Below are positions 10,256 through 19,959 of a stretch of 64,000 bases of DNA, in pieces. A model generated the notes under the pieces. That model saw only the letters and a program-made list of their open reading frames with translations, was not told the origin of the DNA and made no database searches. The stretch comes from Zymoseptoria tritici IPO323 (Eukaryota > Ascomycota > Dothideomycetes > Mycosphaerellales > Mycosphaerellaceae), in contig NC_018215.1 of assembly GCF_000219625.1 (NCBI RefSeq), positions 744,001-808,000 on the forward strand, read 5' to 3'. The position numbers were made by a program, and so were the translations under genes. Each line of letters opens with the position of its first letter. The stretch's first letter is position 1.

Positions 10256-11300
10256 ATGCCGGACCGAGCGAGGAAGACCTATCGTGATCCCGACATCAGG
10301 GAGGTGATAGTGCCCATACCGATGTGCATCGAGCTGGGATGCCCGAATGACGCTGCCAAAACGCAGGCTAGGTTCTGTCAGGACCGTCGGTGGACCAGAT
10401 AAGCCAAAGGAGCGTGCCTTGATGCTGACGAAACTCACACAGACCAATGCTCCGCGGACAAGTGCCTTCGTCCGGCACAAAAGGGACCCGGCGGGTCAGA
10501 TCGATGTGCGAAGCATATGCTGTGCGCCCACAGTCAATGCCCAGAAGAGTTGACCCATGGAATGGAGAGCATAAAGAACTTCAGCTTCTATTGCCGCAAT
10601 CATCGATGCTCCGAGAAGCCCTGCACGGATTTCGGTGCGAACGAAATATCGAAAGCCAAAAGAATGTGCCAGAAGCATTTTGAACAATGGCGGTGCTCGG
10701 AAGTAGAGCCTGCGCAATGTCCAGACCCACGAGATGACCACAATCCTGAGCTTCCATTCTGCCGGAAGCACGCATCTTGTCAGACAGATTTGCGAGAAAA
10801 GGGAAAAGTGGGACAAGAAAAGGAGACCGGATGGAAGATATTGTGCAGATCACACTTGCCTTCGCAAAGGCTGCAGCACGGAGGTCCATTGCCCCTTTAC
10901 CTCCTGCGAGAAACACACCTGCCAAGGACATATGAACAAAGAGAAGCCGGACGAACGATGCAAGTTGCCCACAATTCCATTTACGGATTGTCACGTACCC
11001 GAGTGGCTGTGTTTCTGTGCAGTCCACATCTGCCAGATCGCGCTCAGATTTGAAAGAAAATGTGAGAGCTTCAACGAAAATAGAGCTTACTGTAAAGAGC
11101 ATCGCTGCTCGTTTGTGGACGAGGAGTGCGACCGCCCGCGACTGCAGAATCCTGGAGGCAGTCCTGAGTCGCTGTGCAGCCATCATCTTCTCGAGGCTCG
11201 AGATCAAAGGCAGGCGGTCGAGGAATCCTTGAAGAAGGAGGAAGAGATAAGACCGCAAGGCGCGTCATTGAGGGTGCCGGGCTTCTTTTCGGGAAGCTGA
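10256..11300 (+). CDS. Cys/His-repeat protein, probably zinc-binding, function unknown
   Basis: Proposed exons 10256-10385, 10443-10702 and 10788-11300 (903 nt, 300 residues). The protein repeats a C-x2-H-x-C-x(3-5)-C unit many times: FCQDHQC across the first splice, YCRNHRC, YCADHTC, FCAVHIC, YCKEHRC and others, with 10-20 residue spacers. Intron 1 (57 nt, GTCGGT..CTGAC..CAG) removes an in-frame TAA at 10400 and creates the His of the first unit, strong support for it. The second join is uncertain. An 85-nt intron (GTAGAG donor) restores frame, but the skipped DNA itself encodes FCRKHASC in the previous frame. Thus a one-base indel near 10787 is a real alternative, in which case the gene is disrupted. 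No signal peptide or helix is seen. I do not know the family. Confidence 0.6.
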
Positions 11301-11884
11301 CAGATGAACGGAGATCCAGCTCCTTCGCCGAGCCGGGCTTTGTATGCAGCTTAAAGCTGGCATTGACGGAACCTTGACGATATCCAAGCTAAGCATTGAA
11401 GGAAAAGTGTCGGGGAATGAGATTTCATAATGGAAAGGGTTCATCGTCTCGGAGTTGTCTTTCTGCCCTGTTAATGTGGCCAGCACGCCGAAGTAAATCC
11501 ACAGGCGTCCAGTTGACGAAGATGATTCCGCAATCTCGATGCTCTTGAGATCGTCTTGTTCCCCATGACTGGCACAGAAGCAGTTGTAATGGTCATTGGA
11601 AGAAGAAGGAAGAGGAAGATGGCCCGTGAAGTCGAAAGGAGAGAGACCAGCTGAGCACTCGCACAAACAAGTCGTGGACGACATTGGCCATATATTTTCT
11701 ACACGCGCCCCTGTTCTCTCCAGTCGCGCGAGGTTCGCGTGGCTTCGACCCACCTCACTTCCAACATCGGACTCAGCATGGACACAGTCTCGAGGATACC
11801 TCATATTACTGCCCATGAGTATCTTCAAGATATCCGCGTCAAGAAGAACGATGTCGTGCAAACACGCATGCGAGGCGATCCCGC
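11301..11884. other. Convergent intergenic region
   Basis: Lies between the 3' ends of the Cys/His-rich gene (plus) and the kinase gene (minus). A 207-codon minus-strand frame spans 11265-11888 but starts inside the kinase stop region and shows no domain, so it is not called as a gene. Confidence 0.5.
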
Positions 11885-13904
11885 TCATTCTTCCTCCTCC
11901 ATATCATCTGAGTCGTCCAGATCATCTTCTTCGTCCTCCAGTAACGGGGCGATGCCAGCTGCCATTCCGATCTGATACTTGTCCGGCAGTATCTCCAACT
12001 TGAACCAATCGGCCGAAATTGGAGCTCCCGCGCGAGAAGCCTTGATATACTGCGCCATCGCTGCCGGCAACCAGTCAATCGCATTGATCAGCGCGGTACG
12101 TAGTTGCGTTGACGACGGCCGCTTGCGCGGATCCCAGACCAAGCCACTCATGATGATTCCGAGGAGGGTGGGAGTGTAGGTCATCATCGTCCGTTGGCTC
12201 GTTGTCCAGGGGGCCTCTCCCGGCAAGAACTTCGGCTGACGGTTTATCTCATCATGCCCGACCAGCTCGAACATCAAGGCGCAGATGGCGTACACATTCG
12301 TACAGTCCGACATCTTGTGTTCGTCCATCGGCTCACCAGTCACGCTATTCACAAACGGCACTTGCTCAGGGGCCAGAAAAGGTGCGGTACCGGAGCCGAG
12401 GTAGAACTTCGGGTTGAGTGGGTCTTGTGCGTCGGTCTCAAACGCGAGTCCAAAGTCCGCCTGTCGATCGTCAGCTGTCGGTAGGAAATGTATCTGCAGA
12501 GACAAGGCTTACCATCTTTGGCACGGGATAGTGACGCCAGCTACTGTCTTGGCAAGAGTCCATGAACACATTGCCTAGGAGAAAGCGTCAGTGTGTGCTA
12601 GCAGCTTACTGTCTTGCCAAACCCCTACTGACTTGGTTTAATATCTCGATGAACAATCTGCCGCCATCCTGGTGCAGGCGGACCATCAATCGAGCCCTGC
12701 TGCATGACTATGCAGCTTTCTACCATTCGTAGCATTACCATCCAAAGGAAAGGCTCAGGATATGATCGCTGCGTGGAGTAATAGTCCGATAGCTTTAACA
12801 GGTCTCCCTGAGCGCAGAACTCGACGTAAATGCTCACGAAGAGGTTCTTGTGGTCTTGACGCCAAGTGCGAATGGCTGGGAAATGTTCATTCGCTGCGCG
12901 CCAGCATTTCTGTTGCAAGTGCGCCTCCAGAGGCAATCGCGCATCGATGTCGCTCGGATTCCCGTGCCAGTATTTTGACGACAGCCAAGTTGCACTATCC
13001 ATGTAGCTATTCTTCTTCACAATTCTCTGTGTTGGATGATCAGCAGAATCCCAAGCGAATCCAGAAGTGCGGCCATACATCGTGAACGATATCGTTCTCA
13101 TCGACCTGTACCCATATGCCGGCCTGAGACAGACCTTTGATTGCGGAGAGTGAAAGTCAGCGGACGTCCCAAGGGTGGCGAGAGAATATCATTTCAATTA
13201 CCTCCGTTGAACAAGTCCATTAGTTTCCACCGGAGACTGGCTTCAGGAAGCTGATCGGCGTAAAGGCGCTCATATCGGAAACCATCCCGAAGAGCTGCCT
13301 TATCGGCTTCCTCTTTCTGCCAACGTTGGACGAACTTGCTGGCAGGAATTTTGCGGCCGACAGGGTCTCTTCGCGCTTCCATACCAGCAATTTCTTGTTC
13401 GAACCATGTCTTCTGTCGTTGTAGGATATGCACCTGATTCAAGGTCCACGCATGCGAGGCGGGATGCATTCCTATACGATATGTGTTCCGCTCGGAGATA
13501 TCGAACATGTCGATCAGCGTCTGCGCAGCGAGTTTTGCAGCATTGACGCAATTTTTAGCCAAATCCTGGTAACGGTCGACGATTTGATGATCGACTGCGG
13601 GCTCGGCCAGCTGGCTTGCGACGGAGTTCTTGAACGTGGTCCATATCCTCTGATTGTCTTCATAATGCGCTTGAGCCGCATTCCACCGCTCAATGGCGGT
13701 CACAATCTGATTTCGATAGTCGACTGTCAAGCTGTAGAACTCGTTGTTCAGGTCGACTCCATTGACGGCTGCGACAGTTAGCGAAGGCCAACATGTGAAT
13801 GGAAAGCACTGACCCTGACCCGCATGGCCGCCTCGTGCATATGTTTCGAAGTCAGTGAAGGTATAGAACGCTCCAGCTTGGTTATCGAGAGCGAGTCCTG
13901 CCAT
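11885..13904 (-). CDS. Protein kinase with an uncharacterised N-terminal helical domain
   Basis: Six exons on the minus strand: 13814-13904, 13202-13768, 13079-13134, 12633-13026, 12513-12574 and 11885-12460 (1746 nt, 581 residues). All five introns are 45-67 nt with GT..AG ends. Splicing assembles the kinase core: HRDIKPSN at residues 364-371 across intron 4, ADFGL at 391-395 across intron 5, then FLAPEQ as the APE motif. Catalytic Asp366 and DFG Asp392 are intact. The N-lobe is poorly matched: no clear glycine loop or VAIK lysine. The first 230 residues are mostly helical and unlike any family I know. The C-terminus is an acidic tail (DLDDSDDMEEEE). Intron 1 is 45 nt and frame-neutral, so it could be mistaken for coding. 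The start is the first ATG after an upstream non-ATG extension. Confidence 0.85.
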
Positions 13905-14597
13905 GCTGATTGACTGAGTTGGTGATTTTGAGTCGTAGATTGTTCCTTCTTCCGTCAAGCAATTCTAAAGACCCTGTAAAGCTTCAATGGTGTAGACAGT
14001 GTATCTCGAGGCTCCGCATCCGGTACTCGGCTTCGCCTGCTCATCTTTGTTACCTTCGAGACTATACTCTTACGTCTTGTTTAGAATAAAGGCATTAGAA
14101 CAAAGGCAGTAATCCGTGAACTGGTCAGGAACGCCGGGACAAAGACATTTTCAACTTCGCAAATCGGCCGAAAGCGCAGCATAGCACGACCCAGGACGCT
14201 TCATTCCAGAGTAGCTCTGTTCAACAACAGCATATTGCTTGGTCTCGTGCTCATCGTGGTGGCGGCCTGAAGGATTGTTCCAGAAAGAGCTGGTCGCATA
14301 CATCAGGACACTTGCGAACATCCCATTATCTGATGTGCTGCTCTTCATTGAGCGAACAAGTGGTGCCGATGTCAGTGCGGGTGTGAAGGAAGTGGTTTGG
14401 TTGACGATCGTGTCCGGGCTGAGGTGGAATCGCCGGCCCCCAAACAATGACTAAGCCGTCAGGCTCGCTTGCCAGGTGAGGTGCATTGCAGATGTGCCTC
14501 ACCGTCACTTGCCGTCAACAAAAACGGATACCTAGATGTCCAGTGGTCTACGTCCGCAAGACACGTCCGTGTTTGAGCTGTCGTCACATGCGCCATC
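13905..14597. other. Divergent promoter region between kinase and dsRBD-like gene
   Basis: About 690 bases between two divergent starts. Contains only short frames (for example a minus-strand frame at 14151-14447 without an ATG start). No repeat or RNA gene seen. Confidence 0.5.
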
Positions 14598-15670
14598 ATG
14601 GAAGATGTGCCGTCGTACCGCTCGCAGCCAGCGCTGATACCTATGGTCGACTTCGAAATGGCGAACCCCTACACACCTCCACCATCAAGACTCCAGACCT
14701 TGCGACTCGAAGACAACAGCGGCATTCATGCCAGTAACTTCCATGTAGCATGTCAAGAAAAGGGCCTCACTCCACACTTCACGTTTCGTGAGCCTGCTCA
14801 GGGCGCTTTCATCATAACGTTGAGCATTGACGGTCAGAAGCTCGATGAGCTTGGACCGTATGCTTCAAAGAAGGATGCCAAAGAGGCCATCTGCAAATTG
14901 TGTGTGGCCAGACTTGGAGCGTTTGACAATCGTAAGAAGCGCAAGAGCGTCAGTCCGGAGACGGACGCTTTCGCTATGGTGCCCGCAACCTTGAACGAGG
15001 AGAACTGGACCAGCACTCTCCTTGGTGAGTCTGATGAGCTTATTCTCTTTCAAGGGCCTTCTGAACAACACTAATCGATACAGAATACTGTCAGGGCAAT
15101 AAACTCCCGCAAGCCACCTACACTGAGAGCTGTACGCATCCGAGCCGCGGACCACATTTCTGCACAGTGCGGTTTCCGGGCAGTCCTATCACGCCATTCG
15201 GCTCGACTACCCTCGGATTCAAGAACAAGAAGGATGCCAAAAAAGCTGCATCGATGGATGCTGTCCTTTGGCTGCGCGGTCAAGGCAAACTCGAGGAAAT
15301 TGGCAACGACCAAAGCATGACCTTGGACGGCACCGCAGATCCCGCAAACCCGCTTCCTACTTTTCACGATGCCATGGATGTGAATAGCTGCGGTATTGCG
15401 CCGCAAGGATCGATTGGGAAGCAAGTTCAAGACTTGTGCTTAGCATTGGGCTTCAGCCAGCCGGAGTTCGAGATCGAACCCCTTGCTGGAGCCTTCTGCA
15501 ACTTGCACGCGCGATTCCTGCCGAGGGACGTGGCGCGCGAACCAAGACTCGCTGGGCCGATTGCGCCAGTAACCAATGTCTTTGGAAAGAGGGTAGCGAA
15601 AGAAGAGTGTTGGAGGGAGCTGTTGAAGATTCTGGAGGCTATTCGGAGGAGCCGGATGCATGCCGGTTGA
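14598..15670 (+). CDS. Protein with two or three dsRNA-binding-like repeats
   Basis: Exons 14598-15024 and 15084-15670 (1014 nt, 337 residues); the 59-nt intron has a GTGAGT donor and a CTAAT branch-like site before CAG. Residues 42-108 look like a double-stranded RNA-binding motif: an N-terminal helix (NFHVACQEKG), three beta strands, then SKKDAKEAICKLCVARL as the basic C-terminal helix. A second copy (about 144-208) ends in a parallel NKKDAKKAASMDAVLWL helix. A third, more divergent copy spans about 255-332. Dicer, RNase III and editing enzymes carry such motifs, but no catalytic domain is present, so a dsRNA-binding adaptor is the likely role. Fold assignment is by pattern only. Confidence 0.75.
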
Positions 15671-16255
15671 CGCTGCGTTCAATCGCGCAGCGCATACCCT
15701 CGTCAAGACTCGGATCGAGCGCCAAAACTGGCGAAAGAAGACCTGTTCCTTTGGGAGTGCACTCTCGATCGGGAGCACGCTGGATCGGTCGAAGCAAGTC
15801 TTGTCAGACCGGGCGAACGGCCGGTATACACACATACATCTTCGATGGTAGACTGGCGACAATTTGGCAGCGATACGCGCAAGCAACCTTGAGAAGAGTT
15901 GGACATTTTGGGAATGAATGAGCCTACGAATGCATTGTGTGGCATATGAACTAGAATAATTGAATGATAATTATGAGGGTATGGTGACCACTGCACTGAA
16001 ATCACTCATCATCATACCTTCCGATCTTCTTAGACATTTATCGAAAACCCGGATATCCACGGCACGGAATATCCGTCCCATGACTAAATACAGCCCGGTA
16101 TCCGACTCCTCCTTCCTTCGGCTACACCGCATTGCTCGACTGCGCCTCGAAGTGCCAACAACATGGCTTGCATCTCCCCTTTGCTCGTTCGACAATAACA
16201 CATATTTCACCCGCCGTTGCAGCATTTTACCGAGCAAGGCTCCCCATATCGCGCC
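15671..16255. other. Intergenic region
   Basis: 3' flank of the dsRBD-like gene and 5' flank of the LAA2-like gene. No gene, repeat or RNA seen. Confidence 0.5.
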
Positions 16256-17870
16256 ATGTCCGGCCCTTCATTGCCCCGTATCAACACCACGAATACCAGC
16301 GGCGAGATCACAGAATCCAGCGGCGACGAACACTTCTCCTCGGCCTCCGAAGGTTCGCCCAATCCAAAACGCCTCAGCAACGATGGCTCCCTGTCGCCAA
16401 TTCCTATCACTCGTGTCGAGCGCGTAGACGATACAGCTGCCCACGGCGAGGTTCCAGGTACTCCTGCCTACGCGATGCGGACGCAAGACGCAGTGCCCGA
16501 CGAGGTGGAGGTGGTTCCGGAAGGCCAACGGCCGCGGTCTGGAACTCAGAGTAGATCTCGGTCACACTCCGCGGTCTCTGCTAGCAGCCGGCCGGAGACT
16601 CCTGGCGGCTCGCAGATACCCAAGACCGTGGTAGAAAGAGTCGACGACAAGCCTGCGTACGGCGAGGTTGATGGGACACTGGCGAAAGAGATGCGGAGGG
16701 AGGATGCTGAGCCGGATGAGATGAGGACACTCGACGGTAGGTGAGTTGAATTGGTAACATTGCGTGTGAAGAGGTGCTGACACATTATGCAGCAGTCAAC
16801 GAGCGCCTGGAGACTCGCAAATAGAGCAAGATCCGGAAGACCAGCAGGCATGGTTTCGATCAATGTGGGAGGGCAAAGCAGTCACTGAACAGCCCGCACC
16901 GACACCAGACGATGCTTCGAATGATGCCGACCAAGATGACGACGATGATTTCGGAGACGACTTTGACGAATTTGCAGAGGAGGCAGAGGACGATGACTTT
17001 GGAGATTTTGATGAAGCAACTCCTTCTGCGGAGGCTGCTCCTCCGTCAGTACCAGAGCCTCAAAGCGTTTCAACACAAAACATACTTGCAGGACTTGTAA
17101 GTAGCTGTTTAACGAATCTTTTGACATTCAACCCCGTACAGTTCATTCATACTAACGTCCTGAAGCCTCCCATCGACTTCTCGTCACAAATGTCCGCTTC
17201 AGATCTCGAAGGCACCATCACACCCTACCTAGACATGATCTTTCCAGACACCGAACCGCCGCCCGCAAATCTACCTCCTCTCGACATGGCGAACAGCTCT
17301 CCATTCCTCTCAGAGCGCTCTCTTTCCTTGTGGCAACAATTGGTATCTCCACCACCAATGCAGCCACCGAACTGGACCCGCAGCAGGATCCGACGACTAT
17401 TCTTGGTATCCCTTGGAGTGCCAGTAGATCTCGACGAGATTCTGCCACCGTCGAAACAGAAACGCCTTGTGTTACCGAACATTAATCTGGTCTCTCCGCG
17501 CGCATCAACAACAGCACTGGACCGCATCAAGCAAGGAGGCGCTAACGACTCCTCGACCTCTGTTGATTCGAAAACCGGAGCGCCGAAACGCTCAAAACGT
17601 CAAGGGAATACCAGGGGTATACAACCTCCGCCGGACTTCGATGCCAATGCTGCTGTGTTGATCTGTCGTACGACTGACGAGGCATTGCACGGATTCGATG
17701 ACGATGAGCTGAAAGCGCATCTCTCGACGCTTGAAGACTTGAATCGGAGGTCCAGTAGTGTGCTGGAATACTGGCTGCAAAGGAAAGACGAAGGGCTGAA
17801 GGAGAAGGAGGCTCTTGAAGGTGTGATTGAGAACCTAGTAGGATTTGTGAAAGGCAGAAGAGGGAAGTGA
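16256..17870 (+). CDS. LAA2 / DUF5102-like AP-1 accessory protein
   Basis: Exons 16256-16740, 16793-17096 and 17166-17870 (1494 nt, 497 residues). The N-terminal 160 residues are disordered and Ser/Pro-rich, with two copies of a VERVDDxxAxGEV segment. Exon 2 starts an acidic tract with DDFGDDFDEF and DDFGDFDEA, the sort of DFGxF peptides that bind clathrin-adaptor ear domains. The folded C-terminal part contains the conserved-looking RSRIRRLFLVSLGVPVDLDE. This fits the fungal DUF5102 family, to which yeast Laa2, a partner of Laa1 and AP-1 at the trans-Golgi and endosomes, belongs; that assignment is from memory. Intron 2 (69 nt) is frame-neutral and holds a perfect TACTAAC branch site; an earlier AG at 17141 would give a 45-nt intron instead. 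The exon 2 acceptor is a GCAGCAG tandem, so one serine may be optional. Confidence 0.8.
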
Positions 17871-18315
17871 GGGAGCTTTGGGCCAGAGATGTGAGATTGT
17901 CGAGGAGTGTTCGCGGCTTGCAAAGCGGCACAGCATCGGAGACCCTTTGTTCAAAACTGACATAGCTCATACTAGGCAGCACTTGAGCCTGCTCTCCACC
18001 GAAATCTCTGCTTCACGCTTCACTCTGCCGATTCTGTAGTCGCCCTGAGTCCTCGCACACACTTGACACAACCATGAGCTGCTTCCTGCAGTCAAGTCCG
18101 CACGAGATCACACTCCGCATACCGAATTGGCACGAGAAGCGACGATGCTGCCGTTGGCGCGAACAGCCAACGGGTCGCGATATCGGTATTGAGACATCTC
18201 CTGGCTCCTGACGCCACGGAAATGAGGTTGTGGCCACAGCACTTCTCTGCCTTCCACGGTAGATTACAAAGAGTGCTCGAAGTAATCCAATCGATAGTCG
18301 CAATGTTCTCAGCAA
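17871..18315. other. Convergent intergenic region
   Basis: Between the stop codons of the LAA2-like gene (plus) and the GST-like gene (minus). No gene seen. Confidence 0.5.
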
Positions 18316-19569
18316 TCAAATCTTCGCTTGCTTCACTGGACGAATCACAAACCCCAGTCGTGGGAAGTGAATCCGCGTCTCGACAGTGGGCTGATTCTCG
18401 AGCGGTAGAGGCTTGATGACGACCTCCTCAGGCGAGAGCGCTACGAGCGTTCCTATCGTCGGACTAGAGTGTATTAATATTTAAACGCATTCGCAATCGC
18501 ATCAGGTCCGCAACTCACTCGTCTCTTCCAGTATCATCCGGAGCCACTGACACCAATGCACCATCCACGAGTCCACACTTCGCATCGAGCTCATCATGTG
18601 TAGCTCTTGGCGTAGGCAGCAACATCGACTTCTTGCCCAATGTCGGGGACTTCTTCATCTGCTCAAGCACACTCTCAAACGAAGTCGTTCCGTCCTCTAC
18701 GACAGGCAATCCTTCAAAGTATCGTTGGACCTTGTGATACCACGCCCATACACCTGGGTAACGCTTCGCATTGAAGACCGGTGTTGCACCTTCCATCTCG
18801 GTGTCAGGAGCACCTCCTGCCGTCAAATTCGCCACGAGGCGACCGGATGAGATCTCATTGCCCCAGAGAAGTTGGTAGTACACCGATACGTCGGCAAAGG
18901 ACGGCGTTCTCGTCGAGAAGACCCAAGGCCCGTTAGTATCAGCGAACAACGGCTCCAACATCGACAACTGCATATCAAGTCGTGACAAGTTCTCAGGCAG
19001 TTTCCTCTCCAATTTGTCCGGGTCCAGCTTGTGCCCGATCAATTGCGCTCGATCAGTACCAAACGAACTCCGCCAGATACTCGCCGGCATCAATCCGCAC
19101 GTTACACGGAACAACGGTCGATCCGTCCAGTATGATGCAAACCCTCGGATCAGAGGCCTGTAATTTCTGCCATCTTGTGAGGTAGGGTAGAGTGTTCTGT
19201 AGCCCTCGGCTTCCGGGAAGAAGTGCTCCAGAGCTTCACAAATGAGAGAGGTGTCACAGTAGATTTCTCGACCGATTGCCAGGACGGGGATCTTGCGATA
19301 GGTCAGGTGGAAGTTGTCCCGTAGTAGTGGTCGCGGCATCATGCTGGGGACTGTGACGAAAGTGTAGGGAATTTGCTTGAGCCGGAGGACGTGCCTAGGA
19401 ACGGTCAGCAGTGGTCTGGACTCAAATGGTATAAGGGCAGTCTGAGATTCGCGAGCATAGCCCACGAGACAATCTCGGACAGCTGCAGGCACTCGACTTA
19501 CCTTAGTTTGATAGTGAATGTTGAAGATTCGTAGCCAAACAAGGCTACTATCGGGGCAGACATGTTCAT
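18316..19569 (-). CDS. Glutathione S-transferase-like protein
   Basis: Three exons on the minus strand: 19502-19569, 18519-19394 and 18316-18463 (1092 nt, 363 residues). Introns of 107 and 55 nt have GTAAGT and GTGAGT donors. The thioredoxin-fold N-terminus is split by intron 1: VALFGYESSTFTIKLR joins HVLRLKQIPYTFV, followed by RKIPVLAIGREIYCDTSLI with the cis-Pro expected in GSTs. A helical C-domain follows with FADVSVYYQLLW. The final exon is easily missed because the unspliced frame meets a stop within three codons; it adds about 49 residues including HFPRLGFVIRPV. The protein ends Ala-Lys-Ile, a possible peroxisomal PTS1. Fungal GST-like proteins of this type are mostly uncharacterised. 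Start may be Met1 or Met3 (MNMSAP). Confidence 0.85.
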
Positions 19570-19959
19570 TGAAGTGTAGATCGCTGTGTTGTTCGAAAAA
19601 GGACGAATGTCAGCAACAGTTGTAAGGTAGTTGATCTGCTTCCCTCGGTCTAGATGTGAACTTTGCGGAGCCCCACCCAAACCGCCGCACGCCCGTGAAC
19701 GACAGTCATTTCTCGGGCATCCTTGGTGCTTTCAGACCATCATAAAAGGAATCGAAAGTTGAAAGGAGCAGACAGAAATGCAGATGAAAGATCTTGCAAC
19801 GCTATGAAAATGAACATCGTAAAGTTGGCGCAGAGTGGTATCGTAAGGCAATGAAACATCATCGAACAGTTCGCTTCGTAGCATCAAAGGAAAAGTTGCA
19901 GCTCGTCAGTCGGCCATTGGTCGTCTTGAGCATTCACGCCATTGCAGACTTGTTCTCCA
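19570..19959. other. Intergenic region upstream of the GST-like gene
   Basis: 390 bases between the GST-like start and the 3' end of the next minus-strand gene. No feature seen. Confidence 0.5.

Noticed and set aside
10400..10402. Premature TAA in the Cys/His-repeat gene, at first taken as a sign of a pseudogene
   Set aside because: A 57-nt intron (10386-10442) with a CTGAC site removes it, and the join creates the missing His of an FCQDHQC unit.
11265..11888. 207-codon minus-strand frame between two convergent genes
   Set aside because: No domain or signal peptide, overlaps both neighbours' ends, and composition is not clearly coding.
18515..18517. TGA as the end of the GST-like protein
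   Set aside because: It lies within a GTGAGT donor; the next exon continues with conserved-looking sequence and keeps frame.
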